In this document: one piece after another, positions 8,159 to 18,900 of the stretch
How the letters are laid out: every line of letters starts with the position of its first letter
How positions within the stretch are numbered: position 1 is the first letter of the stretch
Notes under the pieces: model-generated
The model's database searches: none
Seen by the model: only the letters and a program-made list of their open reading frames with translations
What the model was told of the DNA's origin: nothing
Assembly (NCBI GenBank): GCA_016935365.1
Contig: JAFGRB010000070.1
Span: 1 to 46,983 of the forward strand
Length of the DNA stretch: 46,983 nt
DNA from: Deltaproteobacteria bacterium
GTDB lineage: Bacteria; Myxococcota; B64-G9
Reading direction: 5' to 3'
Made by a program: the position numbers and the translations under genes

Positions 8159-10147
8159 TGGGCCGCCCCCGTCCGGCGCTCGGATCGCGAAGGCCGAGCG
8201 GGCCACCCGGTAGACCTTGGTCCGTCCCGCGAGCACCGGGAAGCGGGCCAGGTGCTCGCCATTGGCCGGGTGCGTCAGCCGCAGCTTGACCTCCAGCCGC
8301 CCGGTGCTGCCCTCGATCGGGATGGTGATCGGCTTGTCGCGCGTGGTGCCGGCCGTACCCTTGAAGATCCCGTTGACCCAGACCGAGGCCTGGGGCAGCT
8401 CGCTGATGATGACCAGGCTGGCGGGCCGGAAGGCGAGCTTGCGGCGGTGCTCGATCGGCCCCTCGGCCTTCTCGGGCACCCTCAGTTCGAACTCGTCCTC
8501 CTGGCAGGCGGTGTTGAGCACCTTGACCCGGTGCACGCCCGCGTTCAGCTCGCCCTTGAAGCGCTGCCCGTAGTAGTTGCCGCGATCGCGCACAGCCACC
8601 AGCTGGCCGTCGATCTCCAAGCGGTCGAAGTAGGGATCGACCTGGATGGTGACCGGCTGCGAGACGGCGGGCGGCTCCGGCAGACTGGCGATCCGCGTCC
8701 TGTCACCGCCGCGCCGCGGCCCGCGCCGGCGATCGCCGCCGCGTCTCGCGTCGCCGCTCGATCCGTCCGCCGTCCCGGCTGGATCGCCGGCAACGCTCGG
8801 GACGCCCGCGTCCCGGGCGGCGCTCCGGGGGGCCGGGTCGCCGCGCCCAGCCCGGCCCGCGTCGCGCTCGGACCGGCCGGCATCGGGCGCCGCCGGCAAG
8901 ACCAGCAGGCCGCCGTCGGCTGCGGGCACCGGCACCGGGCGCACCAGGTGGTAAGCGCCCAGCGCCGCGCCGCCGAGCAGGCACGTGCCCAGCAGGCCCA
9001 GCGCCAGGACCAGGGCCAGCCTCCGCCAGCGCCTCCGGCGCTGCAGCCTGTAGAGCAGATCGGTGCCCTCGGGGTGATCGGGCTCGAGGTTGAGCAGGCG
9101 GTCCAGGGCCTCCAGGCCCAGGCGGTGCTTCTTGGCGGCCACCAGCAGCCTGGCGCGCTCCAGCAGGGCCGCGACCAGGCGGGGCTTGAGCTTCTCGATG
9201 TAGGCGCCGGGATCCGCGAAGCACCGGCGCAGCTCCTGCCGCACGTCCTCGAGGTCCAGGTAGGCGAGCTCCTCGAGCAGCGCGAGCTTCATCGACTCGG
9301 CCGACTCGTAGCGGTCTTCGGGGCTCAGCGCGAGCGCCTTGCGGATGATGCGCGCCAGGCCCGCGCCCACGAGCGGGTTCGTCTGCTGGGGATCGGGGTA
9401 CTCGCCCTGCAGGATGCGCTTGAGGACCTGATGGGGGTTCGCGCCCGTGAACGGCAGCACCCCGCAGGCCAGCCAGTAGAGGATGGTCCCGATGGAGAAG
9501 ACGTCCGAGCGGTAGTCCAGCTCCCTGCCCTCCAGCAGCTCCGGGGCCATGTGGGCCGGAGAGCCCAGGATGGTGCCGGTCAGGGTCATCTGCTGCTGCT
9601 GGTCGATGACCTTGGCGATGCCGAAGTCCATCAGCTTCAGCAGGCCGTCCCGGTCGATCATCATGTTCTCGGGCTTGAGGTCGCGGTGGATGATCTGGAG
9701 CGAGTGGGCGTGGCCGATGGCCTCGCAGATCTGGATCGTGACCAGCACCGCGATCTCGGGGAAGAAGGCCTCGTGCTCGTCCATGAAGGCCTTGAGCGTC
9801 GGCCCGTGGATGAACTCGGTCACGATGTAGGAGGGGCCTTCCGACTTGTCGGCGAAGTCGTAGATCTCGATGATGTTGGGGTGCCTGAGCCGGGCCACGG
9901 CCCGGGCCTCGCGCTGGAAGCGGGCCTGGCTCTCCGGCTCCGAGGCCAGGTGGGCGTGGAGGATCTTGACCGCCACCTCGCGATCGAGCTTGCCGTCGTG
10001 GCCGCGAAAGACGACCGCCATGCCTCCCCGGCCCACTTCCTCGATGATCCGGTAGCGCTCGATCTGCACGGGCGGCGGCTTTCCGTTCTGCGGAGCTTCC
10101 ACGCCCTCTCCGGGCTCGCAGGCTGGCAACCCTGTCGAGCCTGTCAC
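8156..10147 (-). CDS. Membrane Ser/Thr protein kinase with PEGA-type C-terminus
   Basis: The 663-residue protein has a complete Hanks-type kinase domain: GRGGMAVVFRG glycine loop, AVKIL lysine, IIHRDLKPENMM near residue 153, DFG, and SPAHMAPELL. A helical TPR-like linker follows (about 300-365). One membrane segment lies near 375-400 (LALVLALGLLGTCLLGGAAL), then a low-complexity Ala/Asp/Arg region and a PEGA-like beta domain (ASVWVNGIFKGTAG). The kinase is cytoplasmic and the PEGA part is outside. The start is GTG 10147. The distal TGA is provided by the repeat at 8004-8158. It heads the signalling train that contains two FHA proteins, natural readers of its phosphothreonine product. Confidence 0.92.
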   Translation of the reverse strand: MTGSTGLPACEPGEGVEAPQNGKPPPVQIERYRIIEEVGRGGMAVVFRGHDGKLDREVAVKILHAHLASEPESQARFQREARAVARLRHPNIIEIYDFADKSEGPSYIVTEFIHGPTLKAFMDEHEAFFPEIAVLVTIQICEAIGHAHSLQIIHRDLKPENMMIDRDGLLKLMDFGIAKVIDQQQQMTLTGTILGSPAHMAPELLEGRELDYRSDVFSIGTILYWLACGVLPFTGANPHQVLKRILQGEYPDPQQTNPLVGAGLARIIRKALALSPEDRYESAESMKLALLEELAYLDLEDVRQELRRCFADPGAYIEKLKPRLVAALLERARLLVAAKKHRLGLEALDRLLNLEPDHPEGTDLLYRLQRRRRWRRLALVLALGLLGTCLLGGAALGAYHLVRPVPVPAADGGLLVLPAAPDAGRSERDAGRAGRGDPAPRSAARDAGVPSVAGDPAGTADGSSGDARRGGDRRRGPRRGGDRTRIASLPEPPAVSQPVTIQVDPYFDRLEIDGQLVAVRDRGNYYGQRFKGELNAGVHRVKVLNTACQEDEFELRVPEKAEGPIEHRRKLAFRPASLVIISELPQASVWVNGIFKGTAGTTRDKPITIPIEGSTGRLEVKLRLTHPANGEHLARFPVLAGRTKVYRVARSAFAIRAPDGGGP

Positions 10148-10375
10148 ACTTTTCCCAGTATTTCATAGACCGATCGCAGGCAGCTTGTCAACGCGATCTG
10201 CTTTGTCGGGAACGGAAAATCGGATCACCCGGGCGTTCCCTATGATCTCGATTTCAGCCTGGGCCCTGCAGGCAGTCAGCCGTGGGAGCCAGTTGAATCG
10301 CGTCTGGAATGCGGATAGATTCGGTCTGGCCGCCCGTGGAGTGCACCGTTCGTCTCCGGCGGTGAGGAGGAGCTG

Positions 10376-12213
<1,838 letters not shown>

Positions 12214-12217
<4 letters not shown>

Positions 12218-13437
12218 CTGCAGCGCGCTGTCTGCTGGCCGCGGCCCTCATCCTGCCCGCAGCCCCCCGCGTTCTCGCCAGGACGAGGCCGCCGGCGGAC
12301 GCGCGGCCGGCTGCGTTCCACCGCTCGGAGGCCTTCGTCGAGTTCAGGCGCAGCGGCCACGAGGTGGTCGAGGAGCGCTCGTTCGACGCGGACGCCGACG
12401 GCCTGCCGGATGCGATCGTCGTGGAGCGGTCGGTCTCCGGTCTGGGCATGAGCGTCTTCCGCAACCAGGGCCAGGGCCGCTTCAGCCTGCTTGGGCGCTC
12501 GAAGCCCTCTCCGGCCAGCTCCCTACACCGCTGGGAGCAGCTCCAGATCGGCGGCCGGGCTGCCTTCCTGCTCGATGTCTGCGAGGACAACCCGGACGAG
12601 GCCGTCCACTGGTTGCACCTGTTCTTGATCGAGCCCGGCGGAGTCGAGACGGTCTTTTCTTCGCGCTACTGGGAGATCCACTCCGAGTCGGATGCGGGTC
12701 GCGATCCGATCCGGCTCGTCGATCTCGGCGGCATCGCCGGCGGTCTGCAGATCGGCCCCGGCGGGGAGCGCTGGCCGCGGATCCATCTGCGGGAGGACCC
12801 CAAGCGCCTCGAGCTGCTGGACGCCCGCAAGCGCAAGCTGTGGATCCTGATCGGCATCCGGGAGCGTCTCTACGAGGCGAGCGAGGGGCGTTACGCGCTG
12901 ACCTCGGACCGATACCTGGACTTCCTGGAGCGGCTCGTCCCGGCTGCGGCCGAGGCCAGCTCGGCCCAGCAAGGCTGCGGCGCGGAGCTGGCTGTCGACG
13001 GCGACCTGGACAGCGCCTGGGTGGAGGGGGTGCCGGGCGCGGGCTTCCTGGAGTCGCTCACGGTCCGCTTCGCGAGGCCGGTGTCCGTCCGGGTGATCCG
13101 CCTGGTGCCCGGTTGCGCCGACTCGGCCGAGAGCTGGAAGCGCGCCAACCGCATCGAGCGCTTCTCGATCTCGCTCGGCTCGGGCTCCCCGATCAAGGTG
13201 CGCCGCGGCGGAAAGCTGGACAGGCGGGTGCTGGCCGTCGGCGACTTCGGGCTGCCGGGGCGCACGCACGGTCAACAGATGCTGATCTTTCTCAAGCGGG
13301 CCGTGTCGACGCGCCAGGCGAGCCTGGTGATCGAGGAGGTCGAGCAGGGCGAGGCGGGCGGGGAGCGGAGCTGCGTGGCCGAGTGGTCACTCCACCGGGC
13401 CCACGTCGATCAGCTCGAAGCGCGCGGCAAGCGCTGA
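12214..13437 (+). CDS. Exported protein with discoidin-like glycan-binding domain
   Basis: The 407-residue product starts at a GTG that overlaps the preceding stop (GTGA), so it is translationally coupled to the acyl-CoA synthetase. It has a signal-like N-terminus (LLAAALILPAAPRVLA), an FG-GAP-like stretch (DADADGLPDAIVV), and a C-terminal half that resembles F5/8-type or NADase-type glycan-binding domains: GAELAVDGDLDSAWVEG, then LTVRFARPVSVRVIRLVPG. No catalytic residues are evident. It is probably secreted or periplasmic, and may bind carbohydrate. Pairing a fatty-acid-activating enzyme with an exported binding protein is unexpected and may only reflect shared expression. Confidence 0.65.
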
Positions 13438-13466
13438 CGGGCGGGGCCGAGATCCAGGCGCGTGGC

Positions 13467-13793
13467 TCAGAGGCCGAGCACGCTGCCGAGCTTCATGGCC
13501 AGGCTCATGTCACCCTTGATCTTGAGCTTACCGGTCATGAAGGCCATCTGCCCGTTGAGCTTGCCGGTGACCATGTCCACGAAGTCGGACGAGGCCATGG
13601 TGATGGTGCACTTGGCGCCATCCTTCTCGCCGTCGCCCACCGCGCCGCCGCTGGTGGTCGTGTCGACCCACCACTTGCCGCCGTTGTCGCCGGTGATGTC
13701 GAACTGGTACACGGCGTTGACCTTGGTGACCTCGTCACCCTTCTCCTTGAGCTTGCCGGGCAACTGATCCTCGAAGATCTCTTTTGGGGTCAT
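13467..13793 (-). CDS. SCP2 sterol-binding-domain protein
   Basis: The 108-residue protein is a compact SCP-2-like domain: an N-terminal helix (TPKEIFEDQLPGKLKEK), strands with YQFDITGDNGGKWWVD, CTITMASSDFVDMVTGKL, and the closing GKLKIKGDMSLAMKLGSVL. SCP2 domains hold lipids such as fatty acyl chains or sterols in a hydrophobic tunnel. The ATG at 13793 has GGAGGAG directly upstream. It is convergent with the preceding gene, with a 29-nt gap. Proximity to an acyl-CoA synthetase suggests a role in lipid handling, though it lies on the opposite strand. Confidence 0.88.
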   Translation of the reverse strand: MTPKEIFEDQLPGKLKEKGDEVTKVNAVYQFDITGDNGGKWWVDTTTSGGAVGDGEKDGAKCTITMASSDFVDMVTGKLNGQMAFMTGKLKIKGDMSLAMKLGSVLGL

Positions 13794-13972
13794 GGCTCCT
13801 CCTGGGAGTGGTGATTGACGATTCAATCAATCTTTCTGGCGAAGATTTCGCGCACCCTAGCATGGGCCCAGGAGCTTGTCAAGGCTCGATAAGTGCTTTT
13901 TTTACAGCGGATTACTGGAGATGCCGAGCTGGCTATGGACAAGGGCTGCGGCTGGGGCATAAAATCCGCTGC

Positions 13973-14527
13973 ATGGCAGAGGGGCGAGGACCGAGCCGGT
14001 CGCGGATGCTGGACATGCAGATGCTGCTCGCCCAGCCCACGGACCAGATGCTGAGGCTCTTTCTCTTGCACGTGGGCAGCATCTGGAAGCTGGATGAGGC
14101 CTGCTTCCGACAGATCGAGGATCGCGTCGGCCTGGGGGCTGCTTGCGAGATCGCAGCGGACTGCCAGCGAGAGCTCGGCCAGCGCGAGGCGGAGCAGATC
14201 CCGGGGCTGCTCGATCTGGAGCAGCGCGACGTGCCCGCCCTGGTCGAGGCGCTCAAGCACGGCAGCTGGGCGCTGGATCTGCCCGACAAGTCCTTCGCCA
14301 TCGACCTGGACGAGACCCGCGCCAGCCTGGTCGTCTCCGACTGCGCCCTGGTGGCGTCCCGCCGAGAGGCCGGCCTGGGCGTGATAGAGTGCCAGCGGAT
14401 CCGGCTCGCCTATCTGGAGGCCTTCGTCCGGCGATTCAGCCCCCGGCTCGAGGTCCGCTGCCTGCACGGTCCGGCCGGGCGGCAGTCCGGCCCCTGGTGC
14501 AGCTGGGAGTTTTCCGAGAAGGCTTGA
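13973..14527 (+). CDS. Conserved cytoplasmic protein, possibly DUF6125-like
   Basis: This 184-residue protein has a helical first part (LFLLHVGSIWKLDEACF, then ACEIAADCQRELGQREAEQI) and a second part with VVSDCALVASRREAGLG and ECQRIRLAYLEAF, ending in a Cys-containing segment. The pattern recalls the DUF6125 / aminothiazoline-carboxylate-hydrolase-like family, but this is a weak resemblance. No signal or membrane segment is seen. The start is uncertain: ATG 13973 has no good ribosome site and ATG 14006 is an alternative. The stop codon overlaps the -35 box of the tRNA promoter. The 179 nt upstream hold nothing that I can name. Confidence 0.55.
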   Translation: MAEGRGPSRSRMLDMQMLLAQPTDQMLRLFLLHVGSIWKLDEACFRQIEDRVGLGAACEIAADCQRELGQREAEQIPGLLDLEQRDVPALVEALKHGSWALDLPDKSFAIDLDETRASLVVSDCALVASRREAGLGVIECQRIRLAYLEAFVRRFSPRLEVRCLHGPAGRQSGPWCSWEFSEKA

Positions 14528-14553
14528 CGCCTCCTCGCAGGCTGCGCTAGATA
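14524..14553 (+). promoter_or_regulatory. Promoter of the tRNA-Leu gene
   Basis: TTGACG at 14524-14529 is followed, after an 18-nt spacer, by TAGATA at 14548-14553. The tRNA begins 34 nt further on, a normal leader length. The -35 box overlaps the TGA stop of the upstream coding sequence. Only the consensus match and position support it. Confidence 0.55.
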
Positions 14554-14587
14554 TGGCCTTTCTCGACCGCTCTTTGATCCGCTGTGC

Positions 14588-14671
14588 GCCGGTGTGGTGA
14601 AATTGGTAGACGCGCTGGACTCAAAATCCAGTGGGGGCGACCCCGTGCCCGTTCGAGTCGGGCCACCGGCA
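14588..14671 (+). tRNA. tRNA-Leu(CAA)
   Basis: The 84-nt sequence folds as a class II tRNA. The acceptor stem is GCCGGTG (14588-14594) with CACCGGC (14664-14670), and A14671 is the discriminator base. The anticodon arm is CTGGA / loop CTCAAAA / TCCAG, giving anticodon CAA (14622-14624), which reads UUG. A long variable arm (GGGGGCGACCCC) follows, as expected for leucine tRNA, and the T arm is CCCGTTCGAGTCGGG. CCA is not encoded. It has its own promoter and terminator, so it is transcribed alone. Confidence 0.97.
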
Positions 14672-14678
14672 TTTCACG

Positions 14679-14708
14679 AAGCCCCGCAAAGCCTTGCGGG
14701 GCTTTTGT
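14679..14708 (+). terminator. Rho-independent terminator after tRNA-Leu
   Basis: AAGCCCCGCAA (14679-14689) pairs perfectly with TTGCGGGGCTT (14694-14704) across a 4-nt AGCC loop, giving an 11-bp stem that runs into a short T tract (TTTTGTT). It begins 8 nt after the tRNA 3' end. It is the clearest intrinsic terminator in the window. Confidence 0.92.
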
Positions 14709-14788
14709 TATACGCGTGAGGATGGACTGCGGCGCTCGAATCGGGAGCGGGTCTGTGCTAGCGTGCTCGTCCGCAGTCGAGGAGCGGA

Positions 14789-15745
14789 ATGAAGCCAAAG
14801 CCTATCACCGGCGTCTTGGCCATGGCCGCGCTCATGGGCGGCTGCGCCGGCTCCGAGTGTTACCGGGTGGTCGATCTGCCGGGGCGGCCGGCCCGGGCCG
14901 CTGACCAAGTGGCCGCCCAGGCCCACTCGCTGGGCTACCGGATCGGCCCGCTGCGGTCCGGGCCGTGCATGGGCTTCGACATCATGGAGACCCGCGAGCA
15001 GCCGGCCGCCGGGGCAGAGGCGCCAGAGACGCCAGAGGCGCCAGAGGCGCCAGAGGCGGAAGGGCTGCAGGCTCAGGCTGTGACGGTGGCGCAGGTCGAG
15101 ATCCACCCGGCCGGCTCCGGCTGTCGGGTGGTGCTGTGCTCGGATTCGCTGAGCGCGCGCCAGCTGGCCGAGCTGCTGCCGGTGGAGCCGGCCTGGAGCT
15201 ACGAGACGGCCTTGACCACAGACCCCATCTCCCGGGCTTTTTCCTGGGACCTGGTAGGACACACCGGCTACCGCTGGGCAGCAGAGTCGACCAAAGCCGA
15301 GCACGAGCCGGATCTCGATTTGTCCTTTCGCCTTGGCGGCCGCCTGTTTCGTTTCGGCGGCGGGGCGGAGCGGCCTGCGCCGGCTTACGCGCTGGCGCTG
15401 CGCGGCGGTCTGGGCGCGGGGCTGGGGCCGGAGGGGATCGAGTTTCGGCCGGAGCTCGTGCTCGGTCTCGATCGCCAGGAGACCGCGCAGCCGCTGGAGG
15501 AGCACCTGCTGGCCACCGGCTGGCGCTTCGCGCTGGAGCTCTCGGTCCAGGGCGTGGTGGGAGCCGAGACGCGCGCTCTGCTCGGTCGGGTGGAGCTGCG
15601 TCAGTCGGACTGCCTGGGCCTGTATGTCGCTGCAGGGTACCAGTTCGAGCCCGAGGCGAGCCCGGTGCTCTCGGTCGGGCTGTCCGCGGGCCCGATGCTC
15701 CTGGCGCTCGTCGGGCTGACCTTCCTCTACGCGGCGAGCGACTGA
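14789..15745 (+). CDS. Lipoprotein with PEA repeat linker, unknown function
   Basis: This 318-residue protein has an N-terminal signal ending in the lipobox LMGGC (Cys19). An internal run of PEAPEAPEAPEA-type repeats (DNA 15027-15060) separates an N-terminal Cys-containing part from the rest. The C-terminal half has amphipathic strand-like stretches (LDLSFRLGGRLFRFGG, GYQFEPEASPVLSVGLSAG), which would suit a small outer-membrane or surface beta structure. ATG 14789 follows GAGGAGCGGA. I do not recognise a family. Confidence 0.65.
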   Translation: MKPKPITGVLAMAALMGGCAGSECYRVVDLPGRPARAADQVAAQAHSLGYRIGPLRSGPCMGFDIMETREQPAAGAEAPETPEAPEAPEAEGLQAQAVTVAQVEIHPAGSGCRVVLCSDSLSARQLAELLPVEPAWSYETALTTDPISRAFSWDLVGHTGYRWAAESTKAEHEPDLDLSFRLGGRLFRFGGGAERPAPAYALALRGGLGAGLGPEGIEFRPELVLGLDRQETAQPLEEHLLATGWRFALELSVQGVVGAETRALLGRVELRQSDCLGLYVAAGYQFEPEASPVLSVGLSAGPMLLALVGLTFLYAASD

Positions 15746-15827
15746 GCGCTTCGGTTGTGCATTCTGAGGCGCTTTCTGGCAGACTGCTCGATATTTCATT
15801 GGCATAGAAGGACAAAGGAGGGGCCGT

Positions 15828-16094
15828 GTGTTCTCGCTCGTCATCGCGATCGCGCTGCTGGCCGGCGGGCCGGCCTCGGCGGGCGACGACTGCGATGACA
15901 GCGATGCGGCGATCCATCCCGATGCAGAGGAGATCTGCGACGATGGAGTGGACAACGACTGCGACGTCGATTCGCTGGACAGCGATTGCGGCGTGACCGA
16001 CGCGGGCTGCGGCTGCGCGAGCTCGGCCAGCGGATCGCAGCTGGCCCTGTGGGTCCTGCTACTGTTGCTGATCGGCTGGCGGCGCAAGAGTTGA
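15828..16094 (+). CDS. MopE-motif mini-protein with MYXO-CTERM anchor
   Basis: The 88-residue protein has three parts: a signal peptide (MFSLVIAIALLAGGPASA), one metal-binding motif of the MopE type (DDCDDSDAAIHPDAEEICDD, then GVDNDCD), and a MYXO-CTERM-like tail with GCGCASS, a hydrophobic run ALWVLLLLLIGW and RRKS. The GTG start follows AAAGGAGGGG. MopE motifs usually occur in tandem in large surface proteins; here there is one, leaving a mature chain of only about 40 residues before the anchor. It is probably displayed on the cell surface and may bind calcium or another metal. Its 3' end overlaps the converging gene by 36 nt. Confidence 0.8.
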   Translation: MFSLVIAIALLAGGPASAGDDCDDSDAAIHPDAEEICDDGVDNDCDVDSLDSDCGVTDAGCGCASSASGSQLALWVLLLLLIGWRRKS

Positions 16095-18767
16095 ATGCGG
16101 TCGGGCTGGGCGGTCTTCCGTCCACCCATCCGTGAAGTCCCTGGCATCCGGAAAGACGCGGCGCATGTAGCCGCTCGCCTCCCACGTCCGACGGGCCATC
16201 TCTCGGTTGGTGGGCAGTCTGTACTGCACTCTGAACTTCTTCGCGCCGGGCGTGTGAGCCCATTGTTCCATTTGGGCGTCCAGCTTGTAGCGGGCCTGCA
16301 TAAAAGCCATGTAGTAGAAGATGAGCTCCAGACCCTCGACGGGTCCGGCGTCTCGCACGCAGGCAGGGCACCAGCGCTCGAAGCGCAGCGGCTCGAAGAG
16401 CCTCAATGTCACGCCGGGTTGGTCGACAAGCAGGGGGCTGTACTCGGTCTGCGGCAAGTCGTCGGTCACCGGCGGCATGTCTCCCGCGGTCGCGGCGAGC
16501 GCCGCGCTGGAGCCGGCAAAGGTGCCGACGATCTCGAGCAGGCTGCCCAGGTCGATGCGCTCGAGATCGGCCCGTACCTCTGATCGCTCGCGGAGCGAGG
16601 CCTGGACGCGTTCGGGGTCCAGAAGCAAGGGTCTGGCCTTGCGCCCCAGCAGGATCAGCTCGGTGTCGTAGCCGGAGAGCAGCACCGCGTCCGGGAAGAC
16701 CGAGATGAATGCCTGGACCATCGCCGCCACGGTCGGGCGGGTCACTTGATAGGCCGGCAGCCACTGGGTGAAGTACCCGCCTGTGCGCAAGCGGCTCCAT
16801 ACCAGCTCGTAGAACTCGGTGGAGTACAGAGACGCCACGCCGGCGAAGTTGATCGGCGGTGGCTCGAGGGTCACCAGATCGTAGCGCTCGGGTTTCTGCA
16901 TGCGCAGGTGCTGTCGCCCGTCGTTGACGAAGACGGACACGCGGGAGTCGTCGAGCACGTTGTGGTTCCAGGCTTCGAAGAAGTGCGCGTGTGCGAAGAT
17001 GTGGCGGGAGAGGTCGACCACTTCGAGCGATTCGACCTGGCTGTGAAGAGAGGCGGCATGGACCGTATTGCCCACGCCGAAGCACACGACCAGCACATTC
17101 CGGGGATTCTCCATTTGAAGAAGGGGGATGTGCGCGAAGGCGCGCATGTATCGCTGCGCCACGTAGGATGTCGAAGACATGGAGTTGCCGTTCGTATACA
17201 GGCGCAAGCCTTCGCGATGCGGGCCCTTCGTGATCTCGGTGATCAGGATCGACTCGTTGACGCCCTCGCTCCATAGCACGGCCCGCTCGTTTCCCTGCAC
17301 GGGCGGATGGAATGTCTTCAACAGCTCCTTGGGCTCCAGTCCGAGCCAGACGAGCAGTGCGGCACAGGCCGCCAGCAATGCCATCGCCTCGATCCCCAGC
17401 AAGATGCGTCCGGTCGGCTCCGCGCGGTGCTTGTGCCATTGGGCCGCGATGAGGGGAAACGATGCGCCCAGACCGACCAGACCGAGCAGCAGGATGCTCG
17501 TCTGGGTTCCCAGGCCGGGCACCAGGACGAAGCCCGCCAGCAGCGAGCCAGAGACGGCGCCGAGGGTGTTCGCCAGGTAGAGCATGCCGGCCCGCTGGCC
17601 GACCTGTCCTTCCGCCCGTTGGATCACGGCATTGGCCAGTGGATAGGCAAAGCCCATCAAGCAGGCGGGCAGGCCCACCATCGCCAGGATGGGAAGGAGC
17701 TGGATCCACAGCTCGGCGAGCCGGCCCTGGGGCGGCATCGCCCCGACCGTTGCATTCACGTGCTCCGGGAAGAAGAAGAGATCCCGGGAGAAGACCAGGA
17801 AAGCACCCAGGGCGGCGGCCACGAAGAGGCCCTGGGTGGCGGCATACAGCCCGGCCGGGCGTCCCAGCTTGCGCTGCACCGCCCCGCCGGCCGTGGCGCC
17901 GAGCCAGATCCCGACCAGGATGACGGTCAGCAGCAGCGAGAAGACGGATCGATAGCCGCCCAGGGCGGTGCACATGAAGCGGAACCAGAGGATCTCCATG
18001 CCCATGGCTGCCAGCCCAGAGAGGAAGATGGCGCTGCCGGCCAGGATAGACAGCATCTGCGGTGGCTGCTCGCGCTTCGCCGGCGCTGCCGGCGGCGGCT
18101 CGTCAGCCGGTGGGGCCGGTGAGCGCTTGCGAGGGGCTGCCCAGCGCAGGGCCGCCAGGGCGACCGAGAGGTTGAGGAGCGCTGCCATGCTCTGCGAGGC
18201 GAGCAGGCCGAGGGCCGGTACCAGGGCAAAGTCGACCGCGAAGGCCCCCAGGGCCGCACCGGCCGTGTTGAGCCCGTAGAGGACGCCCACTTTCCAGCCG
18301 GCTGCGGACAGGTCTCGCCGAACGAGATGGCGCACCAGGAGCGTCAGCGTGCCGCCCATCAGGAATGTGATCGGGGCCATCAGGCAGAAGGCGAGCAGGT
18401 ATGAAAACGCCTGGGAGAGGAAAGACGGGCAGTACCAGCCCCGTTCGTCTGGCACGTAGGAGCCGACCGCTGCAGCGAGCGGCTCCAGTAGCGGCAGCAG
18501 CAGGGCGATGCCCATGCCCAGCGCGGCGATGCCGAGCTCGAACAGGGCGTAGAGCCGGACCAGGTCCTCCGGATTCTCGCGATAGCGCCGGTCGCTCCAG
18601 CGGCCGGTGAAGTAGCTGCCCAGGCCCAGTCCCAGCATGAACACGGCCGTCACCAGGGTCGCCGAGTAGACCGTGTTGCCGAAGACGTTGCCGAACTGGC
18701 GGACCCAGATCACCTGGTAGATGAGGCCGGCCACGCCGGAGAGGAAGAAGAGGACATAGACGAACAT
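16059..18767 (-). CDS. Membrane-fused spermidine-synthase-like protein
   Basis: The 902-residue protein has many membrane segments in its N-terminal half (from FVYVLFFLSGVAGLIYQVIW to about residue 470), like a transporter-type bundle, and a spermidine-synthase-like Rossmann domain at about 550-760 (VLVVCFGVGNTVHAA, LEVVDLSRHI, VFVNDGRQHL). The glycine motif reads FGVGNT where spermidine synthases usually have GGGDGG. The segment expected to hold the catalytic Asp reads LEPPPINFAGVASLY. This suggests it does not make spermidine in the ordinary way. Such fusions are common in bacteria and have no settled function. No partner gene is evident; the C-terminus overlaps the mini-protein gene. Confidence 0.85.
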   Translation of the reverse strand: MFVYVLFFLSGVAGLIYQVIWVRQFGNVFGNTVYSATLVTAVFMLGLGLGSYFTGRWSDRRYRENPEDLVRLYALFELGIAALGMGIALLLPLLEPLAAAVGSYVPDERGWYCPSFLSQAFSYLLAFCLMAPITFLMGGTLTLLVRHLVRRDLSAAGWKVGVLYGLNTAGAALGAFAVDFALVPALGLLASQSMAALLNLSVALAALRWAAPRKRSPAPPADEPPPAAPAKREQPPQMLSILAGSAIFLSGLAAMGMEILWFRFMCTALGGYRSVFSLLLTVILVGIWLGATAGGAVQRKLGRPAGLYAATQGLFVAAALGAFLVFSRDLFFFPEHVNATVGAMPPQGRLAELWIQLLPILAMVGLPACLMGFAYPLANAVIQRAEGQVGQRAGMLYLANTLGAVSGSLLAGFVLVPGLGTQTSILLLGLVGLGASFPLIAAQWHKHRAEPTGRILLGIEAMALLAACAALLVWLGLEPKELLKTFHPPVQGNERAVLWSEGVNESILITEITKGPHREGLRLYTNGNSMSSTSYVAQRYMRAFAHIPLLQMENPRNVLVVCFGVGNTVHAASLHSQVESLEVVDLSRHIFAHAHFFEAWNHNVLDDSRVSVFVNDGRQHLRMQKPERYDLVTLEPPPINFAGVASLYSTEFYELVWSRLRTGGYFTQWLPAYQVTRPTVAAMVQAFISVFPDAVLLSGYDTELILLGRKARPLLLDPERVQASLRERSEVRADLERIDLGSLLEIVGTFAGSSAALAATAGDMPPVTDDLPQTEYSPLLVDQPGVTLRLFEPLRFERWCPACVRDAGPVEGLELIFYYMAFMQARYKLDAQMEQWAHTPGAKKFRVQYRLPTNREMARRTWEASGYMRRVFPDARDFTDGWTEDRPARPHSTLAPPADQQQ

Positions 18768-18843
18768 GCGTAGGGATTCGCTCCTCGATCGCTCGCCACG
18801 ATGATACCCGCTGGATTCGTCGGGTCAAGCGCAGGACTTCGAC

Positions 18844-18873
18844 TTGGAGATGGACGCCGGCTTGGCGTACAAT
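18844..18873 (+). promoter_or_regulatory. Putative promoter for the lipoprotein gene at 18901
   Basis: TTGGAG (18844-18849) and TACAAT (18868-18873) are 18 nt apart. The -10 box lies 27 nt before the ATG at 18901. It is in a divergent spacer with the spermidine-synthase-like gene. The -35 match is partial. Confidence 0.35.
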
Positions 18874-18900
18874 GGATGCAATCGGAAGAGGGAGGGCGAG

